Positions 43,084-50,965 of a stretch of DNA of 64,000 nucleotides are shown here, one piece after another. The translations under genes were made by a program, and so were the position numbers. Source of the stretch: Streptomyces sp. CB03234. GTDB taxonomy: Bacteria; Actinomycetota; Actinomycetes; Streptomycetales; Streptomycetaceae. Numbering within the stretch: position 1 is the first letter of the stretch; each line of letters opens with the position of its first letter. The stretch is from assembly GCF_001905885.1 (NCBI RefSeq), contig NZ_LIYH01000008.1:310001-374000 (forward strand), given 5' to 3'. The notes below the pieces were generated by a model. The model worked only from the letters and a program-made list of their open reading frames with translations, searched no databases and was not told where the DNA came from.

Positions 43084-43122
43084 GCCGGACAGGGGTGTTC
43101 GAACCATCTGCTAGTGTCCGGC
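43084..43122. promoter_or_regulatory. Inverted repeat upstream of the NRPS gene
   Basis: GCCGGACA at 43084-43091 and TGTCCGGC at 43115-43122 are exact reverse complements separated by 23 bp, about three helical turns between centres. They sit in the divergent region 250 bp upstream of the NRPS start, and TAGTGT just before the right arm could be a -10. It may be a two-site operator or promoter. The rest of 42836-43372 shows no supported gene. Confidence 0.3.
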
Positions 43123-43372
43123 GGGTGTGCCGGGGGCGAGCCGGCCCACCATGAACTGTGCGACGCGTACCGCGCGGAGAGCCGGCTCATCATCAGCCGC
43201 ACCCGCAGGCACGCCCGTCGCAGTGGGTTCCTCCGTACCGCCGTCACTCACGCCCATGGCGAGCGCCGACCGGCGTGCGTATCCGTAGCCGCGGACCGGC
43301 CGTAGTCGTAGCCGGGTTTCTGTCTCCACCCCCATGCCTGATCCGCCCCGTCATCCAAGGGAGTCCCCCACC

Positions 43373-46144
43373 ATGTCGTCCTTCGTCGAACGCGATGCCG
43401 TGGAAGTGGTCGTGGCAGCACAGTGGTTCCGCGTCCTCGGTTCGACGCCGCCGTCGCTCGACACCAACTTCTTCGACTCCGGGGGCAATTCGCTGGCCGC
43501 TGCCCGCCTCACCACGGCACTGTGCAAGGCGTTCCGTACGGACTTCCCGGTGCAGGTCGTGTTCGATGCCCAGACGTTCCGGGGTATCAGCGACTGGATC
43601 CGACGAGGCGTACCGGCGTCGGGCAAGCGGCTCGTGACGCTCAACGAGAAGGGCGCCGGAGCGCCCCTGCTGCTCCTGCCCTCGGGCGGGGGCGGGGTCA
43701 TCGGTCTGCAGCGCTTCGGCGGGGCGCCGTTCGACCGCCCCGTGTTCGGGCTCCAGGCGCGGGGGCTCGACCCGCGCGACGGCCTGCCCTTCACGGACCT
43801 GGACGAGATGACGGCCGACTTCGTGCGCGTCGTGGAGGAGTCCGCGCTGCCCCGCACCCTGCACCTGGCCGGCTACTGCTCCGGTGGCACCTTCGCCTAC
43901 GAGCTGGCGCGCGAGCTGCGCGCCCGGGGCTGGAACGTGCTGTCCGTCTCCCTGTTCAACACCTCGCTCTACCGCCGGCCCCTCGTCCTCGAAGAACTGA
44001 TCCAGCAGCGCCTGGCGGGCATCGCCTCGGCCACCGGCCTGGAGATGCCCGCGGGCGAGCTGGACGCCGCCCAGGTCTTCCACGCGCTGAAGGACAGGAG
44101 CGAGGACATCCTCGAAGCCGACCTCGCCTCCTTCGAAGCGCGTCTGCGTGTGTACGGATCCCTCTGGACGGCCGTCACCGGCTACCGGCCCCGGCCCCAG
44201 GACATCCCGGTGCGTCTGTTCGCCACGCCGGACCGCTACCACCCCGACGACGTGGCGCTGATGGGCGAGGACGACCGCGACTGGTCGGAACTGGGCTTCC
44301 GTGACTTCCGCGCGTACGACGTCGAGGTGAGCCACCGCGACATGCTGCGCCACGACCCCACCCTGCACGCCATCGAGCGGTCGCTCGCGGAGCTCGACGC
44401 GCCCGTGAGCGAGTCCGTACCGGCCGCGGCGACGGCCGTGGCGGACCTGCTCCCGGATCCGGCGGAGGAGGTGGACCCGGACACGCTCCTGGCCCTGGGC
44501 CACGGGGAGCAGCTGACGGGTACGGATACCGACACCGTGCCCGTCCACGTACGCGTCACCGAGTGGATGCGGACCCATCCCGAGCGCGTGGCCGTGAGCA
44601 GCGGTGGCGCGTCGGTCACGTACGGGCAGCTCGACTCCTGGGCGACGCGCGTCGCCGCCGGGCTGGCCGCGGCCGGCGTCACGCGCGGACACCGCGTCGG
44701 CGTTCTGGCCGAGCCCTCCTTGGCGATGGTCGCCGCCGTCCTCGGCACACTGCGCTGCGGCGCCGCGTACGTGCCCGTGGACACCGCCCATCCGGACGCG
44801 CGCATCGGCTCCATCCTGTCGGACGCCGGTGTCACCGCCGTGGCCGTGACACCGCTGACGGCGTCCCGCGCCGTCGCGCCCGGCCTGCCGCGCGTAGTGG
44901 TGGGGGGCAACTGGACGGAGGAGGACCAGGGGGCGGCCGGCCGGGCTGCGGACGACACGTCCGTACACCCACGGAAGCCGCACGAGCCGCACGAGCCGCA
45001 CGAGCGGTACGAGCCGCACGAGCCGTCGTACGAGGACGCGGGACCCGAGGACACCGCCTACCTCATCTACACCTCGGGCAGCACGGGCGAGCCGAAGGGC
45101 GTCCTGGTCGGTCACCGTGAACTCGCCGCCTCGACCGCGGCCCGCCGCACGGTGTACCCGGGCGAGCCGGTGTTCCTCCTCGTGTCACCGCTCGCCTTCG
45201 ACTCCTCCGTCGCGGGGATCTGGGGCACCCTCACGGCCGGCGGCCATCTGGTGGTCGCCACCTCGGAAGAGGTACGCGACCCCGGCCTGCTGGTCCGGCT
45301 CGTCGCCCGGCACGGCGTCACCCACCTGCTGTGCGTACCGTCCCTGTATGCCGTCCTCCTCGACGCGGCCGAGCACCTGGGCATGGACGCTCTGCGCTCC
45401 CTCGGCACGGTCACCGTCGCGGGCGAGCCCCTCCCCCAGTCGCTGTTGCACCGTCATTTCGAGCTGCTGTCCGACACAAAAGTGGCACTGGTCAACGAGT
45501 ACGGTCCCACCGAGGCGACCGTCTGGGCCAGCTATGCGCGCTTCGACGCTCCCGGGCCCGTGTCCATCGGCCGGCCGGTCCCGGGCACCCGGCTGTACGT
45601 ACTCGACGAGGAATGCCGCCCGGTGCGGGTGGGCGTCACCGGCGAGCTGTACATCGGCGGCGCCGGCGTCGCCCGCGGCTATCACGGCAGGCCGGAGGCG
45701 ACCGGGCGGGTCTTCCTCACCGACCCGTTCGCCGGCGTCGACGGCGCGCGCATGTACCGGACCGGGGACCTCGTCCGCTGGAACCGCGACGGCACACTCG
45801 ACTTCGTCGGCCGCCGCGACCACCAGGTCAAGATCCGTGGCCACCGGGTCGAACTCGGTGCAGTGGAAGCCCAGTTGGCGGCCCAGCCGGGCGTCCGCGA
45901 GGCGGTCGTCGTCGCCAACGACACCGGAACGGGCCTGATCGCCTTCGCCCTGGCCTCCACCGCACCGCCTGCGACGGCACCCGGCGATCACCTCGCCGAC
46001 GAACGAACCCTGCGGACGCGGATGGCCGAGCTGCTCCCCGCCGTCATGGTCCCCGAAAGCATCCTGCTCCTGCCGGACTTCCCGCGCACGGTCAACGGCA
46101 AGGTGGACCGTGCGGCCCTGCTGCGACTCGGGCACGGCGCGTGA
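43373..46144 (+). CDS. NRPS protein with PCP - thioesterase - adenylation order
   Basis: A 923-residue synthetase. The carrier domain comes first (residues 5-80; Ser40 in TNFFDSGGNSLAAARL). A type I thioesterase follows (about 88-335), with nucleophile Ser170 in AGYCSGGTF and His in VEVSHRDMLRHD. The adenylation domain is last (about 385-923), with A3 YLIYTSGSTGEPKG near 562, A5 NEYGPTEATVW near 707, A7 YRTGDLVRW, A8 DHQVKIRGHRVELG and A10 NGKVDRAALL. Hand alignment gives the pocket code D-S-A-L-T-A-E-V-W-K; T-A-E-V recalls a tyrosine code. It is divergent from the operon that encodes the PCP-condensation protein and probably loads both carriers. GGGAG precedes the ATG. Confidence 0.9.
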   Translation: MSSFVERDAVEVVVAAQWFRVLGSTPPSLDTNFFDSGGNSLAAARLTTALCKAFRTDFPVQVVFDAQTFRGISDWIRRGVPASGKRLVTLNEKGAGAPLLLLPSGGGGVIGLQRFGGAPFDRPVFGLQARGLDPRDGLPFTDLDEMTADFVRVVEESALPRTLHLAGYCSGGTFAYELARELRARGWNVLSVSLFNTSLYRRPLVLEELIQQRLAGIASATGLEMPAGELDAAQVFHALKDRSEDILEADLASFEARLRVYGSLWTAVTGYRPRPQDIPVRLFATPDRYHPDDVALMGEDDRDWSELGFRDFRAYDVEVSHRDMLRHDPTLHAIERSLAELDAPVSESVPAAATAVADLLPDPAEEVDPDTLLALGHGEQLTGTDTDTVPVHVRVTEWMRTHPERVAVSSGGASVTYGQLDSWATRVAAGLAAAGVTRGHRVGVLAEPSLAMVAAVLGTLRCGAAYVPVDTAHPDARIGSILSDAGVTAVAVTPLTASRAVAPGLPRVVVGGNWTEEDQGAAGRAADDTSVHPRKPHEPHEPHERYEPHEPSYEDAGPEDTAYLIYTSGSTGEPKGVLVGHRELAASTAARRTVYPGEPVFLLVSPLAFDSSVAGIWGTLTAGGHLVVATSEEVRDPGLLVRLVARHGVTHLLCVPSLYAVLLDAAEHLGMDALRSLGTVTVAGEPLPQSLLHRHFELLSDTKVALVNEYGPTEATVWASYARFDAPGPVSIGRPVPGTRLYVLDEECRPVRVGVTGELYIGGAGVARGYHGRPEATGRVFLTDPFAGVDGARMYRTGDLVRWNRDGTLDFVGRRDHQVKIRGHRVELGAVEAQLAAQPGVREAVVVANDTGTGLIAFALASTAPPATAPGDHLADERTLRTRMAELLPAVMVPESILLLPDFPRTVNGKVDRAALLRLGHGA
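44978..45025 (+). repeat. Nine-base tandem repeat encoding Pro-His-Glu
   Basis: Repeated CCGCACGAG units (five, one diverged to CGGTACGAG) encode PHEPHEPHERYEPHEP inside the adenylation domain, in a surface loop just before the A3 motif. The insertion is absent from ordinary adenylation domains and is likely a disordered, strain-variable loop. Confidence 0.7.
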
Positions 46145-46153
46145 GCCGGCCCC

Positions 46154-46915
46154 TCAGCCCTGGGGGCGCGGGTCGAGCCAGAGGGACTCACCCAGGGCGC
46201 AGAGGTCGCCGGAGGCCGTGGCGAGGGCGACGCCCATACGATGCTTGCGGCCCGATTCGGAGAGCAGCCAGGCGTACGAGACGTACGGCTCGCCCACGGC
46301 CACCGGGCGCAGGAGCGTCCCCGTGAGGGAGGCGGTGACCGCGCCCGGTCGCTGGGTGCCGAGCAGGCGGCCCGCCCAGTTGCCCGGGCAGTCCAGGACG
46401 CCCCAGACCAGCTCCGGCGGGAGGAGGCCGTCCGGGCCGGCGAGGGTGGGCTCCGGGGTCCAGCCGCAGGCCACGACGGAGCGGCCCGGCACCGGGGCGC
46501 AATGCTGGCGCAGGCCGCGTCCGGGCGTACGGAGACCGCAGCCGAAGCAGTCGATCACACCGTCGGGCGGGTCCGCCCGGAACGTCTCGGCCGCCGCCCA
46601 CGCCTCGTCCCAGGACGGCGCCTCGGGCACGTCGAGCAGCGGCCCCCGGGCCGGAGCCGCCGTCACCAGCGGCCGGCCGGTGTGCCCCAACTCGCAGCCG
46701 CCGTCCGCCGTTCGGGCGATCCGCACGGGCGTCTCGACCGGCACGGGACCGCGGAAATCCACCCGTACGGTCCCGGCCTCCACACGCTGGGCGAGCAGGC
46801 CGGCGACATGGCCTCCGAAGGCCACCCCGGGATAGCCGACATACAGCTCCGGCACCACGATCGCGTCACGCGTCGCGTCACGCGTCGGGTCGGTCGTCGA
46901 GTCGGTCGTCGTCAT
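46154..46915 (-). CDS. Hotdog-fold (PaaI-like) thioesterase family protein
   Basis: A 253-residue protein that looks like a double-hotdog protein. The N-terminal part has YVGYPGVAFGGHVAGLLAQR, the typical hotdog HGG-like helix entry, and VRVDFRGPVPVETPVRI; the second part has LTGTLLRPVAVGEPYVSYAWL. A CFGCG motif near residue 120 is characteristic of one actinobacterial hotdog group. The start is taken at ATG 46915, giving an N-terminus of Thr/Asp repeats. It converges with the NRPS gene, with stops 9 bp apart. It may act in the cluster, but no overlap or coupling proves it. Confidence 0.7.
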   Translation of the reverse strand: MTTTDSTTDPTRDATRDAIVVPELYVGYPGVAFGGHVAGLLAQRVEAGTVRVDFRGPVPVETPVRIARTADGGCELGHTGRPLVTAAPARGPLLDVPEAPSWDEAWAAAETFRADPPDGVIDCFGCGLRTPGRGLRQHCAPVPGRSVVACGWTPEPTLAGPDGLLPPELVWGVLDCPGNWAGRLLGTQRPGAVTASLTGTLLRPVAVGEPYVSYAWLLSESGRKHRMGVALATASGDLCALGESLWLDPRPQG

Positions 46916-46987
46916 GGACCACACCTCACCACACCGCCTCGGGCACACGGTGCCGGACGGGCTGGTGACAGTGGTCACAGGCCGCGG

Positions 46988-47809
46988 TCAGCCGGCCTGT
47001 CGCGGACCGGTGAGGACGGCGCGGCGGGCGTGGGCGCGGCCGGTCCTCGCGTACCACTGGATGGCCAGGGTGACGGCGAGGGCGAGCTCGACCAGGTCGC
47101 CGCCGTAGTACATGAGTTGGGCGCCGGTATGCAGGTCCGACGCGTCGTACGAGGTGCCGGGAGGCGGAGCGGCGTAGAGGGTCTTGGCGAGTACGGCGTG
47201 GCCGGCGCCGGCGGCGAGCAGCGTGACACCGCGCAAAGCCGGGCCCCAACGGCGGCGGACCGGATCGACCTGGCAGATGGTGAAGGTGAACAGCGCTCCG
47301 GCGGCCAGTACGTGCGCCTGCACGGCCAGGTGCCACACGGGGTGATGCCGGGTGACGGCGAACAGGCCGGTGCGGTGGAGCAGCCACAGGCCGCCGATGT
47401 CCAGCAGGGCCGCCACCGGCGGGAACGCGAGCCATCCGGCGGGCCGTGAACGCGCCACCGCCAGCAGACACCGCCGTACGGGGCCGGCCGGCGTGCCGCG
47501 CAGAGCGAGGGTGAGGGGGCGGGCGAGGACCAGCAGCAGCGGTGCCGCCATGCCGACGAGCAGGTGCTGGGCCATGTGCGCGGTGAAGGGACCGTCCGGC
47601 AGCCCGCCCACCACCGCCCATGCCAACGCGGCGCTTCCGCCGGTGAAGGACACATCCCGCCACCACGGCCACGCGTCCCCGCGGCGGCGCAGGCGAGCCG
47701 CGGCCACCAGGTAGGCGCCGGCCACCAGCAGGGCGGCAGCGGCGGTCAGCGGCCCGGCCAGGGCGGCGGGCGCGTCGGCCGGGCCGGGGTGGACGTGTGC
47801 CGGTGTCAC
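46988..47809 (-). CDS. Cytochrome c oxidase assembly protein, CtaG (caa3) family
   Basis: A 273-residue polytopic membrane protein with seven or so helices. The caa3_CtaG signatures are seen: FTAHMAQHLLVGMAAPLLLVLARPL near 88, HPVWHLAVQAHVLAAGALFTF near 160 (shown as two strands HPVWHLAVQAH and VLAAGALF), and MYYGGDLVELALAVTLAIQWY at the end. The family aids copper insertion into oxidases. GTG 47809 overlaps the DUF2243 stop (GTGA), so the two are coupled. Streptomyces often carries this DUF2243-CtaG pair. Confidence 0.85.
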   Translation of the reverse strand: MTPAHVHPGPADAPAALAGPLTAAAALLVAGAYLVAAARLRRRGDAWPWWRDVSFTGGSAALAWAVVGGLPDGPFTAHMAQHLLVGMAAPLLLVLARPLTLALRGTPAGPVRRCLLAVARSRPAGWLAFPPVAALLDIGGLWLLHRTGLFAVTRHHPVWHLAVQAHVLAAGALFTFTICQVDPVRRRWGPALRGVTLLAAGAGHAVLAKTLYAAPPPGTSYDASDLHTGAQLMYYGGDLVELALAVTLAIQWYARTGRAHARRAVLTGPRQAG

Positions 47810-48294
47810 GGTGCCGGCGTGCGGGTACGCCGGGCGGCGCGGACGCCCAGGGCGAGGCCGGCCAGGAGCAGGAGCAGGCCGCACCCGTTCCACGCCCAGT
47901 CGTAGGGCGTGACGTCCACGCCGTAGCGGATCTGGTGCAGACGCAGCAGCTTGTGGTCCACGATCCCGTCGAACAGCTGGAAGGCACCCAGACCGAGGAA
48001 GAACCCCGCCCAGGCGTGGCCGGGAACCAGGGCGCGGCGGCGGCGCAGGTCCGCGTACAGGAAGAACCCGGCGACCAGGGCGAGCAACTCCCCCGTGTGC
48101 AGCAGACCGTCGGACATGAGGCCCACGCCGGTGGTGGAGCGGTCGTAGAAGTGGTGCCAGCCCAGAACCTGGTGGAAGACGATCTCGTCGACGGCTGCCA
48201 TGACGGCCACTCCGATGACCGCGGTCACGGCCATCGACCTGCGAGGCTGAGGGGGTCCGCCGGGGGGAGCGGGAGAAGGCGCCGACCGGTTCAT
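47806..48294 (-). CDS. DUF2243 membrane protein
   Basis: A 162-residue protein with four membrane helices. The family pattern DEIVFHQVLGWHHFYD (near 36-51) and LGAFQLFDGIVDHKLLRLHQIR (near 98-119, given here in part) with conserved His residues is diagnostic of DUF2243. The conserved histidines suggest a metal or haem-linked role, in keeping with coupling to the CtaG gene. The ATG at 48294 has AAAGG upstream. The 438-bp stretch 48295-48732 holds no supported gene, only the promoter listed next. Confidence 0.88.
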   Translation of the reverse strand: MNRSAPSPAPPGGPPQPRRSMAVTAVIGVAVMAAVDEIVFHQVLGWHHFYDRSTTGVGLMSDGLLHTGELLALVAGFFLYADLRRRRALVPGHAWAGFFLGLGAFQLFDGIVDHKLLRLHQIRYGVDVTPYDWAWNGCGLLLLLAGLALGVRAARRTRTPAP

Positions 48295-48668
48295 CGGGTT
48301 CTGCCTTTCTGCCCCGGACAGCGGCCGAGGCGCCCGGGGCGGTGGGTGGACATGCCAAGCGCAGAGCGGGTACCCGGCTCACCGTGGACAAGCGCGGCAA
48401 CAGCGTCGTCACGGCGCTCGGCGGGAGGCTGAGCAGGCGATCACGGCCGGCGGCCCCATCGGTCGGCCGGCATGCCGGAACGTCCCCGCACACAGTCTCC
48501 GCCGGGGAACCGGGCGATGCACTTCGGGCGGGCCACGGGCGACCCGCGATGGTCCCGGTGCCGGTCCGGCCCGAGTCGTGCGGTGGCCCATCGGGATGAC
48601 GAAGACCGGATCCGCGCAGTGCCGGGGCTTCGAATGGCTAGGGATGGCCATGCCCCTGTCTTTGCATT

Positions 48669-48693
48669 GTTCCTCCCTCACCTTCAGGGGTAC
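48669..48693 (+). promoter_or_regulatory. Candidate SigB-type stress promoter
   Basis: GTTC, a 15-bp spacer and GGGTAC match the Streptomyces SigB/SigH-like consensus (G-n-n-t at -35, GGGTAC/T at -10) closely. It is 40 bp upstream of the ferritin-like gene, the right distance for a promoter of that operon. Stress control fits iron/oxygen-handling products. Confidence 0.45.
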
Positions 48694-48732
48694 CCAGCCG
48701 TGTGACCCACGACCGGCCTCCAGGAGGCATGG

Positions 48733-49932
48733 ATGACGTTCGATCCGCTGCAGCAGCGTGGTATCCCGTTGGACCGTCAGATCAGGAACTGGCGCGAGCT
48801 CGATGTCGAGCCGATCGACCCGGACCGCTGCGACCCGTACACCCGTTGCCGGATCATCACGATGAACGGCATCGAGGTCGAGGCGGTCCTCTTCAGCCAC
48901 CAGCTGGCCCGCAACACCGTCGACCCCGAGGTCAAGCGGCAGCTGGCGCAGACCCGCTACATCGAGGCGCAGCAGCAGAAGGTGGTGAACTGGCTGCTGC
49001 CGGGTGTGTCGTCGGTGCTGGAGACGACGATCGCCTATGAGCAGGTGGCGGTCGACCTGACCGCTTGGGTGGCCCGGATGGAGCCGGATCCGTATCTGAA
49101 GCAGGCGTACCAGTTCGGTGTGCTGGAGGACTTCGACCATCTGTACCGGTACGCGAACCTGTACGAGATGATCGAGCACCGCAAGGCCGAGTCGATCGTC
49201 GACAGCCTCACCGAGGTCATGCCGGGCCGGCCGACGAAGTTCCACCACCGTCACCCGTTCGACAACGTCCGTGACCCGTACGACCGCGAGGCCACGAGCC
49301 CGTTGTCGAAGCTGCACGCGCTGACGATCCTGTCGGCCGAGCAGCAGACGATGAACTTCTACATGAACACCGGCCCCACCTACATGGAGCCGATCGCCCG
49401 CCAGCTGTACCAGGAGATCGGGCTGATCGAGGAGGAGCACGTCACCCACTACGAGTCGCTGGTCGACCCGGGAGAGACATGGTGGGAGCAGCTGGTCACC
49501 CACGAGTACAACGAGTGCTACCTGTACTACTCCTTCATGGAGCAGGAGAGCGATCCCAAGGTGAAGGCCGTCTGGGAGCTGCATCTGAACATGGAGCTGG
49601 AGCACCTGCACCTGGCCTGCGACCTGATGCGCCGCCACGACGGCCGTGACCCGGAGTCGGTGCTGGCACCCGAGCTACCGAACGTACTGACGTTCGAGCC
49701 GAACAAAGCGTACCTGCGCGAGCTGCTCGACACCCAGATGGACCTGACCACGCTGGGTGCGGGCTATGTGCGCGAGGCGCACGAGCGCTTCGAGCGGATG
49801 CAGGCGCAGATCCACGGCGGTGAAGAGCCGCCGAGTGAGCGGGTGATGGCGCAGCACGACGAGATGTTCGGGCGCGAGTACCGCGTCGAGACCGAGGGCG
49901 AGCACCCCGACCCCGCGATGCGGGAGAAGTAG
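48733..49932 (+). CDS. Ferritin-like superfamily protein of unknown function
   Basis: A 399-residue all-helical protein. Repeated Glu and ExxH-type helices recur: YIEAQQQKVVNW, AYEQVAVDLTAW, YANLYEMIEHRKAE, TILSAEQQTMNFYM, LIEEEHVTHYESL, HEYNECYLYYSFMEQE and NMELEHLHLACDL. This is the ligand pattern of di-iron ferritin-like four-helix bundles, here possibly in two copies. It may oxidise or store iron or act on a small substrate; no family name is certain. AGGAGG precedes the ATG. It lies 10 bp upstream of a hemerythrin gene, reinforcing an oxygen/iron role. Confidence 0.7.
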   Translation: MTFDPLQQRGIPLDRQIRNWRELDVEPIDPDRCDPYTRCRIITMNGIEVEAVLFSHQLARNTVDPEVKRQLAQTRYIEAQQQKVVNWLLPGVSSVLETTIAYEQVAVDLTAWVARMEPDPYLKQAYQFGVLEDFDHLYRYANLYEMIEHRKAESIVDSLTEVMPGRPTKFHHRHPFDNVRDPYDREATSPLSKLHALTILSAEQQTMNFYMNTGPTYMEPIARQLYQEIGLIEEEHVTHYESLVDPGETWWEQLVTHEYNECYLYYSFMEQESDPKVKAVWELHLNMELEHLHLACDLMRRHDGRDPESVLAPELPNVLTFEPNKAYLRELLDTQMDLTTLGAGYVREAHERFERMQAQIHGGEEPPSERVMAQHDEMFGREYRVETEGEHPDPAMREK

Positions 49933-49942
49933 GAGAGCCGAC

Positions 49943-50536
49943 GTGTCCCAGATCCCTACGCCTCCGGCGGGCCAGGACAACGCCGCGGACGACGACGTCG
50001 TGGCATTGCTGATGCGCCAGCACGGAGACATCCGCAACCTCTTGGACGACGTGGAGCACGCCGAGGGCGACGAGCGGCGGGAGGCCTTCCGACGTCTCGT
50101 ACGCCTCCTCGCGGTCCACGAGACCGCCGAGGAAGAGGTCGTCCACCCCTTCGCGCGCCGCAGCCTGCCGGGTGGGGAGCAGGTCGTCGATGAACGGCTC
50201 GCCGAGGAGCGGGCGGCCAAGGAGACGCTTGCCGCGCTCGACGACATGGACACCGACGACCCGAAGTTCCTGCCCCGGCTCCAGGCACTGCGCGCCGATG
50301 TGCAGGCCCACGCACGGGCCGAGGAGCGTTACGAGTTCATCCACATCCGCCGCAGCACGGATGCGGCCGGGCTGGCCGCCATGGCCAGGGCCGTCAAAGC
50401 CGCCGAGATGATGGCGCCCACCCGGCCCCACCCCGGCGTCGAGTCCGCGGCGGCCAACGTCATGGTGGGACCCGTCGCCGCCCTCATGGACCGCACCAAG
50501 GACGCCGTCCGCAAAGCCATGGGCAAGGACGGCTAG
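49943..50536 (+). CDS. Hemerythrin HHE-domain protein
   Basis: A 197-residue protein. The HHE cation-binding helices are plain: LLMRQHGDIRNLLDDVEHA near 26-44, LAVHETAEEEVVHPFARR near 55-72, and ARAEERYEFIHIRR further on. The bundle binds a di-iron centre that senses or carries oxygen or NO. A 40-residue C-terminal tail follows (VMVGPVAALMDRTKDAVRKAMG). GTG 49943 follows AGGAGAG. It is in one operon with the ferritin-like gene. Confidence 0.88.
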   Translation: MSQIPTPPAGQDNAADDDVVALLMRQHGDIRNLLDDVEHAEGDERREAFRRLVRLLAVHETAEEEVVHPFARRSLPGGEQVVDERLAEERAAKETLAALDDMDTDDPKFLPRLQALRADVQAHARAEERYEFIHIRRSTDAAGLAAMARAVKAAEMMAPTRPHPGVESAAANVMVGPVAALMDRTKDAVRKAMGKDG

Positions 50537-50965
50537 GACACCACCGCACGGCAATCCGGCACACCACGCCGACCCCGGGCACGCCGCCGCCCTCGCCGAC
50601 CGGATCGACGTCCTCGACAGGGGCGCCGATCCGGCCCGGACCACGAGGTCCTTGCAGTTCGGCGTGATCCCGGTCGCCGCCATGTGCGACGCGACCACTG
50701 TGGCGCCCCAGCCGTATTACGGGGTGGAGATGAAGTCCATCGACGGCCGATGGGTCCAGATGCATCCGGACGTGCCCAGTGGCAGCGCCGAGCGTCTCAC
50801 CGGGCCAGGCTGCGCAGAGCGAGCCTGAGCGCGCGCAGACGCGTCCAGTGGTTGGTGGGTGATCAGCCATGGGCTGCCGTGACAGCCGGGCGTGCACGGG
50901 CACGTGCTTCCACAGGAGCAGTCGGCGATAGCGTGGAGTCGAGACCCGAATGATGAGGAGGGCGC
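50537..50965. other. 429-bp intergenic region, no supported gene
   Basis: No intact gene is seen. One plus-strand frame of about 85 codons (about 50577-50828) has an HAAALADRIDVLDRG stretch reminiscent of the end of an ABC ATPase, but nothing around it confirms that. The esterase promoter must lie here; no clear hexamers were found. Confidence 0.4.

Noticed and set aside
50577..50828. A coding frame of about 85 codons after the hemerythrin gene
   Set aside because: No ribosome binding site, no family motif beyond a short ABC-like stretch; possible remnant only.
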